Shown here: one piece after another, positions 1-7,600 of the stretch
Numbering within the stretch: position 1 is the first letter of the stretch
Layout of the letters: every line of letters starts with the position of its first letter
Source of the DNA: JBGAPI01 sp044221335
Lineage (GTDB): Bacteria > Pseudomonadota > Gammaproteobacteria > Xanthomonadales > Ahniellaceae
Reading direction: 5' to 3'
Length of the DNA: 64,000 nt
Assembly (NCBI GenBank): GCA_044221335.1
Contig: JBGAPI010000001.1
Span: 1-64,000, forward strand
Translations under genes and position numbers: made by a program
The notes under the pieces: model-generated
What the model saw: the letters and a program-made list of their open reading frames with translations, nothing else
Told to the model about the DNA's origin: nothing
Database searches by the model: none

Positions 1-56
1 CCCAGGTGCCGCTCCAGCGGTCGGTGTTCGGCGACCGCGGTGGTGAATACGAAACA

Positions 57-290
57 CCTCGCAATGGCGCGCAGTGCGCGCCCTACGGCCGCTCCTCGCC
101 GATAGAGGAAGTCCTGACGATGCGCCTCGCGATGGCGCGCAGTGCGCGCCCTACGGCCGCTCCTCGCCGATAGCGGAATTCCTGACGATGCGCCTCGCGA
201 TGGCGCGCAGTGCGCGCCCTACGGCCGCTCCTCGCCGTCAGTGACTTCGACTTCATGCGCCTCGCGTTGGTGCGCGGGGCGCGCGCTGCT
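57..290. repeat. 68-bp tandem repeat array, three copies plus a degenerate fourth
   Basis: Units begin with CCTCGC at 57, 125 and 193, a period of 68 bases, and a decayed unit starts at 260. Each full unit contains the perfect hairpin GGCGCGCAGTGCGCGCC (66-82, 134-150, 202-218) followed by CTACGGCCGCTCC. The array ends just before the stop codon of the minus-strand GGDEF/EAL gene. Read on the other strand, the hairpin and its flank resemble the palindromic element at 51601-51651, so this is probably a local expansion of a dispersed genomic repeat. No other feature is seen in 1-293. Confidence 0.9.
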
Positions 291-293
291 TCG

Positions 294-3269
294 TCAGGCC
301 CAGGCTTCCGCCGGTCTCGGCTGCGAGAACAGGAAGCCCTGGCCGTAGGCGCAGCCCAGCGCGATCAGCTGGTCGCGCTGCTGGGTGGTCTCGATGCCCT
401 CGGCGACGACTTCCATGCCGAGGGTGGAGGCCAGCGCCAGTACCGCGCGCACCACCGCGGCGCTGCCGCCGGTATCGCCGGGGCGGAGGTCGGCGACGAA
501 GGAGCGGTCGATCTTGACCGTGTGCAGCGGGAAGCGGTGCAGGTAGGACAGCGACGAGAAGCCGGTGCCGAAATCGTCGAGCGCGGCATAGACGCCCGCC
601 TGGCGCAGGACCTCGAGGGTGGCGCGCGCCAGTTCCGGGTTCTCGAACATCGCGCCCTCGGTCATCTCCAGCCGGACCCGCTCCGGCGGGACGCCGTGTG
701 CGGCGAGCAGGCCGAGGATGCGCTGCGCGAGTTCGGGCGAGCGGAAGTGCCGGGCGGAGACGTTCAAGGTCACGTAGCCGCGGTCGCCGAGCACGGTCGG
801 CAGCGCCTGGCAGGTCTTGTCGAACATCTGCCAGTCGATCTGTTCGGCACTGCCGTTGTCCTCCGCGACCGCCAGGAAGTCGCCGGGCAGCAGCAGCCCG
901 CGTTCGGGGTGGCGCCAGCGCAGCAGCGCCTCGCAGCCGACCGTGCATGCATCCGACAGCCGCACGATGGTCTGGAAGTGCGGCTCGAACTCGGAGCGCT
1001 GCAGCGCGCGATGCAGGTCGCTCTCGAGATGCAGCAGGTGCAGCGCGTCGCGGTGGAGATGCTCGTCGAACAGCTCGAAGCGCTGGCGGCCGCGCGCCTT
1101 GGCGCGGTACATCGCGACGTCGGCGTCGCGCAGCAGTTCCTCGGCGCTGTGATAGCGCTCGTCGGACAGCGCGATGCCGATGCTGACGGAGGGGAACAGG
1201 TCCTTGCCGGCGATGTGCATCGGCTGCGCGATCGACTCGATCACCCGCTGCGCGATGTGGGTCGCGTCCTCCGGGCCGCGGATGTGATCGAGCAGGATGG
1301 CGAACTCGTCGCCGCCGAGCCGCGCGACGACGTCCGGCGCCCGCACGCAGGCACCGATGCGCTCGCCGGCGAGCTTCAGCAGTTCGTCGCCGACCAGGTG
1401 ACCGACGCTGTCGTTCACCACCTTGAAGCGATCGAGGTCGAGGAACAGCACGGCGAAGCGTGCAGCAGGATCGCGGCGGCGGCGGGTCAGGGCGCGCGCC
1501 AGCGCATCCAGCAGGTAGCCGCGGTTCGGCAGGCCGGTCAGCGCGTCGTGCAGGTTCTCGTAGAGCAGCCGCTGCTCGATCCGCTCGCGCTCGCCGATCT
1601 GGGTGCGCAGCTCGCTGACCGCGTCGGCCAGCTCGCGGGTGCGGTCGCCGACCCGGCGCTCGAGTTCGGCCTGCGCCTGCTTGCGCATCAGCGCGGTGAG
1701 GATGTGCTGGGCGACGAAGCCGAGCAGCGAGCCGTCCTCCTCGGTGTAGCGCACGGCGGGGTCGTAGCTCTGCACCACCACGGCGCCGCGCACCTCGCCC
1801 TCGGTCGCCATCGGCACCCCGAGGAAATCCTCCGCCGGCGTGCCGAGGCCGATGCCACCCGGGATCCGCAGCAGCCGTGCGATCTCGATCGCCGGGCCGC
1901 GGACCGGCTGACCGTGGCGGATCAGTCCGAGCGTCAGGCTGCTGCCCATCTGCGCGACCGGAATCTCCTCCGCCGGGTCGTACATGTTGGTGTCTTTCTC
2001 GTCGGCGAAGTAGATGAAGCGCAGCGTGCGGCGGCCATGGTTGTACAGCGCGATGAAGAAGTTCTTCGCGTACATCAGCTCGCCGACCACCTCATGGATG
2101 CGGCGCAGCACTTCACTCATGTCGAGGTCGCTGCTGGCGAGGTCGGCGATGGCGTACAGCGCGGACTGCAGCTGCTCGCCGCGCTGGCGCTCGCGCACCT
2201 CGGCGGTCAGCTCGCGGGTGCGCAGTTCGACACGCTCCTCCAGTTCGGCGTGGGCCTGCTTGCGCACCAGGGCGGTCAGGATGTGCTGGGCGACGAAGCC
2301 GAGCAGGCTGCGATCGTCGTCGGTGTAGGCATTGCCCTCGACGTAGCTCTGCACCACCACCGCACCGCGCGCGCGGCCGTCCGCGACCATCGGCACGCCG
2401 AGCCATGCGAGGCTCTCCGATCCGTAGCGCGACAGGTCGGACTCCGGCGCGACCCCGAACTCCTCGCGCAGGCGCCACGACGGTCCCATCGCCGAGCGAC
2501 GGTGGCGGATCACGGCGAGGGTCAGGCTGCTCTGGATGTCGGCGGCCGGATACTCGTGGTTGAGTTCGACCTGGGCACCGCCGCGGGTGTCGGCGAAGTA
2601 CAGGAAGCGCAGCATCTCGCGGCGATCGTCGTACAGCGCGATCAGGAAGTTGGCGGCATACATCAGCTCGCCGACGACCTCATGGAGCCTCCGCAGCATC
2701 TCCGGCATGTCGAGCTCGCTCGAGGCGACCTCGGCGATCTCGTAGAGCGCGCGCTGCAGCCGCGCGGTGCGCTCGACGCCCTCCAGCGCCAGCTGCTGGC
2801 GCGCGTGCAGCACGGTGCTCGCGAGTCGGGTGACGGCCAGTTCGAGGAAGTCCTTCCAGTCGCCGCCATCGAGGACCGCCGCCGCGGCCGAGTCCGGCCA
2901 GCGCGTCAGCAGGACGGCCTGCAGGCCGGCACGGCGCTCGAGCAGGCTCGCGACGGTGGCCGAGGATGCGCCGTCGCTCGCCGAGGCCTCTCCCCGACCG
3001 GCCCGCGCGATCAGTTCGGCCTCCACGGCCGACGGTGGGCCGGCCGGAACGGTGCCGTCGAAGCGGCTGCCGTCGGTGGGATCGGCGAGGACCCAGGACA
3101 GGCGCAGCGCGCGGCAGCCGTATCGCCGTTCCGCTTCCTCCAGCACCAGCCGGGCGACCTGGTCGGGACTGTCGGCGTGCAGGAGGGCGACCGCGAAGTC
3201 GCGCGGAGACGTGCTTCTGCAACCGTCGTCCCCGACCGCCTCCGCTGCCGCCTGTCGTCGTCGCGCCAT
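294..3269 (-). CDS. GAF-GAF-GGDEF-EAL cyclic-di-GMP signalling protein
   Basis: The predicted protein has 991 aa. After an unassigned N-terminal region come two GAF-type sensor domains (about 170-330 and 367-540). They are near copies of each other: both contain HEVVGELMYA followed by NF and an IALY segment. Short coiled-coil linkers lead to a GGDEF domain (GGDEF at about 652-656) and an EAL domain. The inhibitory site RxxD (RAPD) sits five residues before GGDEF. The EAL domain keeps EAL (about 780), DDFGTG, KIDRSF and VAEGIE, so both cyclase and phosphodiesterase activities look possible. No membrane segment is evident, suggesting a cytoplasmic sensor. ATG 3269 is chosen because a G-rich ribosome-binding site lies just upstream; an in-frame TTG at 3296 is less likely. 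Whether net activity is synthesis or breakdown cannot be told. Confidence 0.93.
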   Translation of the reverse strand: MARRRQAAAEAVGDDGCRSTSPRDFAVALLHADSPDQVARLVLEEAERRYGCRALRLSWVLADPTDGSRFDGTVPAGPPSAVEAELIARAGRGEASASDGASSATVASLLERRAGLQAVLLTRWPDSAAAAVLDGGDWKDFLELAVTRLASTVLHARQQLALEGVERTARLQRALYEIAEVASSELDMPEMLRRLHEVVGELMYAANFLIALYDDRREMLRFLYFADTRGGAQVELNHEYPAADIQSSLTLAVIRHRRSAMGPSWRLREEFGVAPESDLSRYGSESLAWLGVPMVADGRARGAVVVQSYVEGNAYTDDDRSLLGFVAQHILTALVRKQAHAELEERVELRTRELTAEVRERQRGEQLQSALYAIADLASSDLDMSEVLRRIHEVVGELMYAKNFFIALYNHGRRTLRFIYFADEKDTNMYDPAEEIPVAQMGSSLTLGLIRHGQPVRGPAIEIARLLRIPGGIGLGTPAEDFLGVPMATEGEVRGAVVVQSYDPAVRYTEEDGSLLGFVAQHILTALMRKQAQAELERRVGDRTRELADAVSELRTQIGERERIEQRLLYENLHDALTGLPNRGYLLDALARALTRRRRDPAARFAVLFLDLDRFKVVNDSVGHLVGDELLKLAGERIGACVRAPDVVARLGGDEFAILLDHIRGPEDATHIAQRVIESIAQPMHIAGKDLFPSVSIGIALSDERYHSAEELLRDADVAMYRAKARGRQRFELFDEHLHRDALHLLHLESDLHRALQRSEFEPHFQTIVRLSDACTVGCEALLRWRHPERGLLLPGDFLAVAEDNGSAEQIDWQMFDKTCQALPTVLGDRGYVTLNVSARHFRSPELAQRILGLLAAHGVPPERVRLEMTEGAMFENPELARATLEVLRQAGVYAALDDFGTGFSSLSYLHRFPLHTVKIDRSFVADLRPGDTGGSAAVVRAVLALASTLGMEVVAEGIETTQQRDQLIALGCAYGQGFLFSQPRPAEAWA

Positions 3270-3460
3270 CGACCCCGCCCCGTTGCGCCCGAGCAATCTA
3301 GCGCGATTGTGACGGCGCGTTCATCGCCAATTGTCAGCAGTTGCGACCGCGTGGGGCCTCGCAGTAAAGCATTGCAACGACGGTGTCGGACACCTGCACT
3401 CCCGAGCCTTGTCAGGTCATGGCGAGCGCCGGTGGCGCACGGCCGGTGCGGCGAGACGCC

Positions 3461-4186
3461 CTACCTGCGCATCGACGCCGCGATCACGTCGAGCGCCGCG
3501 TCCGGGTCGCAGGCGTAGAGGCCGGCACCCCACGCGGCATTCTGTTCGACACAGGCCCAGCCGCGGTCGCCGATGAGACCGATGTCGATCACCGCGGTGC
3601 GCTCGAGATCCACCCTCGGATCGGCGAGCATCGTTTCGATGAAGGAAGTCGCGGCGCGATCCTCGTCCGCGCCGCTGGCGTAACCCTGATCCAATTGGGG
3701 TTCGCCGTGTCGCGCATACAGCGAAAGGGTCGCGAGGCGGCGGTCGAGGACGAAGCACCGGAACTCCAGTTCCCACTCGACAACCTCGGAGGCCAGCACC
3801 GCCATGCCGTCGTCGAATCCTGCCGGCAGCTCCGCACCGAGATAGACCGCGGCGCGGAAGCTCTTGTCGTTCGGTGGCTTGATGAAGCGCGGTGTCTTCC
3901 CGCCGCGCGCGGAGCCGAGGGTGGTCAGCACGACCTCGCGCCGGCGGTACTCCGCGGGCAGGCGGACCAGCCAGTCTTCCGGCGGCGAGTCGAGGCGGAC
4001 GCCGAGCTGCTCCGCGAACGCCGGAGCGAACAGCGCCTCGGCGTAGAACACCGGATCGTCGATCGCGCGAAGGTGCTCCGGAATGGCCCAGCTCGCGAGG
4101 CGATGCGTTGTCCAGCCGCGAGCCGCCGCCTTCCAGATCTGCTGCGAATCGGCGGTCTGGCGAGGACTCAGGAACAGGGTCCTCAT
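3461..4186 (-). CDS. ATP-grasp domain protein (R2K-clade/DUF4343-like)
   Basis: 241 aa. The C-terminal two thirds look like the ATP-grasp fold of the R2K clade: a KPPNDKSF segment, a VEWELEFRCFV strand, and a closing acidic/Asn motif VIDIGLIG...CVEQNAAWGAG that would bind Mg-ATP. Such enzymes ligate a carboxylate to an amine, but the substrate is unknown. The start codon overlaps the stop codon of the RNase Z gene (ATGA at 4186-4183), so the two are probably translationally coupled. The family assignment rests on motif memory and the function is not inferred further. Confidence 0.75.
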   Translation of the reverse strand: MRTLFLSPRQTADSQQIWKAAARGWTTHRLASWAIPEHLRAIDDPVFYAEALFAPAFAEQLGVRLDSPPEDWLVRLPAEYRRREVVLTTLGSARGGKTPRFIKPPNDKSFRAAVYLGAELPAGFDDGMAVLASEVVEWELEFRCFVLDRRLATLSLYARHGEPQLDQGYASGADEDRAATSFIETMLADPRVDLERTAVIDIGLIGDRGWACVEQNAAWGAGLYACDPDAALDVIAASMRR

Positions 4187-5172
4187 GGCTCGGGGGGCGT
4201 GGTGGCGGAGTTCGCGTCGATCCGGGCGAGCGCGCCATCCCGACCCAGGCGCCAGCGCCCGTAGTCCTCCGCGAGTTCGAGATGGCCGCGGTAATAGGCG
4301 GTGGCCTCGCGGCGGACATCCGCGATCGACGGCGACTTCGATCCGTCGGGACCGTAGCGCGGGCTGAAGTGGGTGAGGATCAGGTTCGGCAGGGCGATCG
4401 ATTCGGCGAAGCGCGCGACCTGGCCGGCGGCGCTGTGCTGGAATTTCGCGCCGGCGCGGGCCGCGGCCTCGTCGGTGTAGGTCGCCTCGTGGACCAGCAA
4501 CTGGGCGCCGGCGAGCGCATCGGCGAGCAGCTCCGGGCGGTCGTTGTCGCCGCCGATCACGAATCGACGGGGCGGCGCGGGCGACAGCTGGTAGTCGTCG
4601 CGATGGAAATCCCGACCGTCGTGCCGGATCGTCTCGCCGGCCTTGAGCCGGCCCCAGGCCGGACCCGGCGACAGGCCGGCGGCCCGCAGGCGCGCCTCGT
4701 CGAGGCCGGGCGGCGCCGGCTGCTCGCTGAAGCGGTAGGCGTAGGACGGTACCCGGTGGGACAGCGGAATCGCATCGATGCGCCAGCCGCCGTCCTGCCA
4801 GTCGGTGAGCGATTCGGTGGCGACGTGGACGAGCGGGTAGGACAGGTGCAGCGCGGTGTGCGCGACGGTGGCGGCCAGCCACTCGGAGACGCCGCGCGGC
4901 GCGATCAGCGGCAGCGGGCCACGGCGGCCGGCCATCGCCGCACTCGCGAGCAGGCCCGGCAAGCCGTAGCAGTGGTCGCCGTGCACGTGGGTGATCAGCA
5001 CCGCGCGCAGGCTCGCCGTCGACAGCGGCGACGCGAGCAGCTGGTGCTGGGTGGCCTCGCCGCAGTCGACGAGGTACCAGCCGCGGCCGCTGTCCGGGAC
5101 CAGCGCGAGCGCGGTGACGTTGCGCTGGCGGGTCGGCGTGCCGGAGGAGGTGCCGAGAAACAGCAGGTCCAT
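4183..5172 (-). CDS. rnz: Ribonuclease Z (tRNA 3' endonuclease / metallo-beta-lactamase phosphodiesterase)
   Basis: 329 aa, the usual size for the short (ElaC-type) RNase Z. The N-terminus MDLLFLGTSSGTPT and the zinc-binding motif THVHGDHCYGLPG are diagnostic. Further on are HEATYTDE, the QHSAAGQVARFAE helix and LTHFSPRY, which supply the remaining metal ligands. The enzyme cleaves pre-tRNA 3' trailers in the cytoplasm, and some bacterial members act as general phosphodiesterases. It is the first gene of a pair and overlaps the ATP-grasp gene by four bases. Confidence 0.93.
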   Translation of the reverse strand: MDLLFLGTSSGTPTRQRNVTALALVPDSGRGWYLVDCGEATQHQLLASPLSTASLRAVLITHVHGDHCYGLPGLLASAAMAGRRGPLPLIAPRGVSEWLAATVAHTALHLSYPLVHVATESLTDWQDGGWRIDAIPLSHRVPSYAYRFSEQPAPPGLDEARLRAAGLSPGPAWGRLKAGETIRHDGRDFHRDDYQLSPAPPRRFVIGGDNDRPELLADALAGAQLLVHEATYTDEAAARAGAKFQHSAAGQVARFAESIALPNLILTHFSPRYGPDGSKSPSIADVRREATAYYRGHLELAEDYGRWRLGRDGALARIDANSATTPPEP

Positions 5173-5205
5173 CGGGAGGCGTCCGTGGTGGCGCGGCGAC
5201 GCGGC

Positions 5206-5598
5206 TCAGCGCGCCTCGAAGACGAAGTCCTGGCGCGTGCGCAGGTCGACCGGATGGCCGTCCTTCTGCGCCGGCCGGAAGGTCCAGTCGCGCACCGCGA
5301 GGATCAGGTGATCGGCGAACACCGGCTTCGAGGCGGACAGCACCTCGAAGTCGCGGGTACGGCCGTCGCTGCCGATGGTGTAGGCGATGCTGGCGCTGCC
5401 GCCCTCGCCGGAGAACGCGCGTTCGATCGGGAACACCGGCCAGCGGCCGCTGATAATCGTCGGCGGAGCGTCGATCCCGGCGGCTGGATCCACCGGAACG
5501 CTGAACGCCGGGATCAGCGTGTCGGCATGCACTCTCGGCGGTCCTTCGATGCAGGCGGCGAGGACGAGGCTGAGGGTGGCTGGAACGAGGAATCGCAT
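5206..5598 (-). CDS. Putative lipoprotein with TonB-C-like domain
   Basis: 130 aa. The N-terminus MRFLVPATLSLVLAAC ends in a lipobox (LAAC, Cys16), so the mature protein is predicted to be lipid-anchored. The remainder (SGEGGSASIAYTIGSDGRTRDFEVLSASKP...WTFRPAQKDG) matches the C-terminal domain of TonB-like energy transducers. It lacks the N-terminal membrane anchor and Pro-rich spacer of real TonB, so it may be a periplasmic relative of unknown partner. The start gives the lipoprotein signal; no strong Shine-Dalgarno site is visible. Confidence 0.75.
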   Translation of the reverse strand: MRFLVPATLSLVLAACIEGPPRVHADTLIPAFSVPVDPAAGIDAPPTIISGRWPVFPIERAFSGEGGSASIAYTIGSDGRTRDFEVLSASKPVFADHLILAVRDWTFRPAQKDGHPVDLRTRQDFVFEAR

Positions 5599-5648
5599 CG
5601 GAGCGAGGTGCGGTCGGGGCAGGGATCGGCTGCGCTGGGGCTTGGAGG

Positions 5649-6131
5649 TCACTGCGATGCGAAGTGCTTTTCCGCCCGTGCCAGCAGCGAGGCGCCGCGC
5701 CAGATGAAGTAGAGCGCGAGACCGTGGAAGAGCACCGGCAGCCAGGCGCCGACCATCAGGTAGATGAGTCCGTCGAGCGCATAGGCGGCCATGCCGAGCC
5801 AGAAGGCCCACAGCTTGCCGCGCGAGGCGTACAGCCCCATGGTGACGAAGAAACCGAGCGCGACGAGGTCGACGGCGAAGGCCAGCGCGCGGGCCTGGCT
5901 CGCGATCGAATCGGCGATCGCGGTGATGCCGAGGCCCATCACGAAGCCCGACGCGCTCCCGGACAGGGCCATGAACGTGTTCACCAGCGACAGGCCGGCG
6001 ATCCACCAGAACCAGCGTGCGGCCGACTGGATGACCGGCGAGGCGATGATTTCGGCGAGCGACGGCAGGGTCGCCGGCGGCGGCGCCTCGGGGCCGGGTT
6101 CGGGACCCGGATCAGGATCGGGATGACTCAT
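5649..6131 (-). CDS. Small multi-pass membrane protein, unknown function
   Basis: 160 aa. The first 30 residues are Pro/Asp/Glu-rich (repeated DPxP/EPGP), followed by about four hydrophobic segments with a W-F-W-W cluster at the first. No family is recognised. ATG 6131 is preceded by AGGAG at normal spacing; an upstream in-frame ATG at 6164 would add 11 residues without a better ribosome-binding site. Confidence 0.75.
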   Translation of the reverse strand: MSHPDPDPGPEPGPEAPPPATLPSLAEIIASPVIQSAARWFWWIAGLSLVNTFMALSGSASGFVMGLGITAIADSIASQARALAFAVDLVALGFFVTMGLYASRGKLWAFWLGMAAYALDGLIYLMVGAWLPVLFHGLALYFIWRGASLLARAEKHFASQ

Positions 6132-6275
6132 CGGCGACGACTCCTGCGCGATCGAAGCCGGCACTTGACCGCGCGCGGCGCGTCGAGCCTAACATGCAGG
6201 GTCGATCGCGACGGCCGCCGTGCACGGTTCCGGGGCTCGCGGTCCGGGTGCCGACAACCGACCAGGAGAGGGACG

Positions 6276-6911
6276 ATGGCCACGAAGAAGACCGCGAAGT
6301 CGAGCAGCAAGTCCAAGGCGAAGCCGGCCAAGGCCGCCAAGGCCAAGACCCGGGCGCCGGTGAAGAAGACCGCCGCCAAGGCCAGGACGGCGGCGAAACC
6401 GGCGAAGAAGAAGCCGGCCAAGGTCCCGTTCACGCCGAAGGGCCACAGCACCGCCACGCCGTATCTGATCGTCGGCGGCGCGGCCGCGGCGATCGCCTTC
6501 TATGCCAAGGCGTTCGGGGCGAAAGAGATCCTCAGCATCGGCATGCCCGGCGGCCACGTGATGCACGCCGAGATAAAGATCGGCGACTCGCACCTGATGA
6601 TCACGGACGAGAACCCCGCCTGGGGCTCGAAGTCGCCGCTGACGCTCGGCGGCGCGCCGGTCTCGCTGATGGTCTACGTGAAGGACGTCGACGCCGCCTT
6701 CGCCCGCGCGGTCGCCGCCGGCGCCAGCGCGGTGATGCCGCCCCAGAACATGTTCTGGGGCGATCGCTACGGCAAGGTCATCGATCCGTTCGGCCACCAC
6801 TGGGGCCTCGCCACCCACGTGGAGAACGTCCCGAACAAGCAGCTGCAGAAGCGCGCCGACGCCTGGGTCAAGGAAATGGCCGCCGCAGCGGGCAAGGCGG
6901 CCGGCGGCTGA
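6276..6911 (+). CDS. VOC (glyoxalase/PhnB-like) protein with lysine/alanine-rich histone-H1-like tail
   Basis: 211 aa. Residues 1-50 are almost only Lys, Ala, Pro, Ser and Thr (KAAKAKT, KKTAAKAR, KPAKKKPAK), like a histone H1 C-terminal tail or bacterial AlgP/Hc1 proteins. From about 58 onward is a PhnB-type VOC domain: ATPYLIVGGAAAAIAFYAKAFGAKE, MHAEIKIGDSHLMITDE, VSLMVYVKDVDAAF, PQNMFWGDRYGKVIDPFGHHWGLATH. PhnB-like VOC proteins often have no defined reaction. The tail could bind nucleic acid or anionic surfaces (inference). AGGAGAGGG lies directly upstream. Confidence 0.9.
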   Translation: MATKKTAKSSSKSKAKPAKAAKAKTRAPVKKTAAKARTAAKPAKKKPAKVPFTPKGHSTATPYLIVGGAAAAIAFYAKAFGAKEILSIGMPGGHVMHAEIKIGDSHLMITDENPAWGSKSPLTLGGAPVSLMVYVKDVDAAFARAVAAGASAVMPPQNMFWGDRYGKVIDPFGHHWGLATHVENVPNKQLQKRADAWVKEMAAAAGKAAGG

Positions 6912-6943
6912 GCGACCCCAGTACTCCACCGGAGAACGGCGCC

Positions 6944-7459
6944 ATGGATGATCCCGCCGAACCGATCGCCGACGCGGACGCGGTGTTCAGCCGCGTCTAC
7001 GACGACCTGCGCGGGCTGGCGCGGCGCCAGCGCGGTCCAGGCGACACGCTGGAGACCACCGCGCTGGTGCACGAGCTTTACCTGAGGATGCAGGCTGCGG
7101 GCTCGCTGCCGCGGATCGAGCCCGCCCGCTTCTTCGCCTATGCCGCCCGCGCGATGCGTCATCTGCTGATCGACCGTGCGCGCCATCGCCTGCGCACCAA
7201 GCATGGCGGGGGCGCCGCACACCTCGACCTCGAGGCCGTCGCCGGCGACACGATGGCGCTCGACGCGCGCGAGGCGCTGGACCTCGACGACGCGCTGCGC
7301 GCGCTGGCCGCGGAGGACGAGCGCGCGGCTCAGGTCGTCGAGCTGCACTATTTCGGCGGCCTGGAACTGCAGAAGATCGCCGACCTGCTGGGACTCACCC
7401 GCCGCACCGTCGATCGCGACCTCGCGTTCGCCCGCACCTTCCTCAAGGCTCAGATGTAG
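6944..7459 (+). CDS. ECF-type RNA polymerase sigma factor (SigJ-like/PF07638 class)
   Basis: 171 aa. The sigma-2 region runs through TTALVHELYLRM and RFFAYAARAMRHLLIDRAR, and sigma-4 contains AAQVVELHYFGGLELQKIADLLGLTRRTVDRDLAFAR, a helix-turn-helix that reads the -35 element. The acidic DAED-type stretch usual in region 2.2 is replaced by E-T-T-A (Glu37-Thr38-Thr39-Ala40). That is the pattern seen in sigma factors paired with Ser/Thr kinases. No anti-sigma gene is adjacent; instead a Hanks kinase lies two genes downstream. GGAG upstream supports the start. Confidence 0.93.
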   Translation: MDDPAEPIADADAVFSRVYDDLRGLARRQRGPGDTLETTALVHELYLRMQAAGSLPRIEPARFFAYAARAMRHLLIDRARHRLRTKHGGGAAHLDLEAVAGDTMALDAREALDLDDALRALAAEDERAAQVVELHYFGGLELQKIADLLGLTRRTVDRDLAFARTFLKAQM

Positions 7460-7600
7460 AGCGGGCCCCGGCCCGCCGCGAACGCCGCGAAGGGCGAGCG
7501 ACTCGCCCGCCGCTCTCCCGACGCGGAGGACGGCCGATGTCGCATTTCCTTCCCGCGCGACGCCTGACAGGCAATGGTCTTCCCGACCCGTGCCGAGTCC

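Noticed and set aside
57..290. Possible CRISPR array
   Set aside because: The whole 68-base unit repeats without variable spacers, and no cas genes are near.
3270..3296. TTG start extending the GGDEF/EAL protein by nine residues
   Set aside because: ATG 3269 has a closer G-rich ribosome-binding site, and the extension adds no domain.
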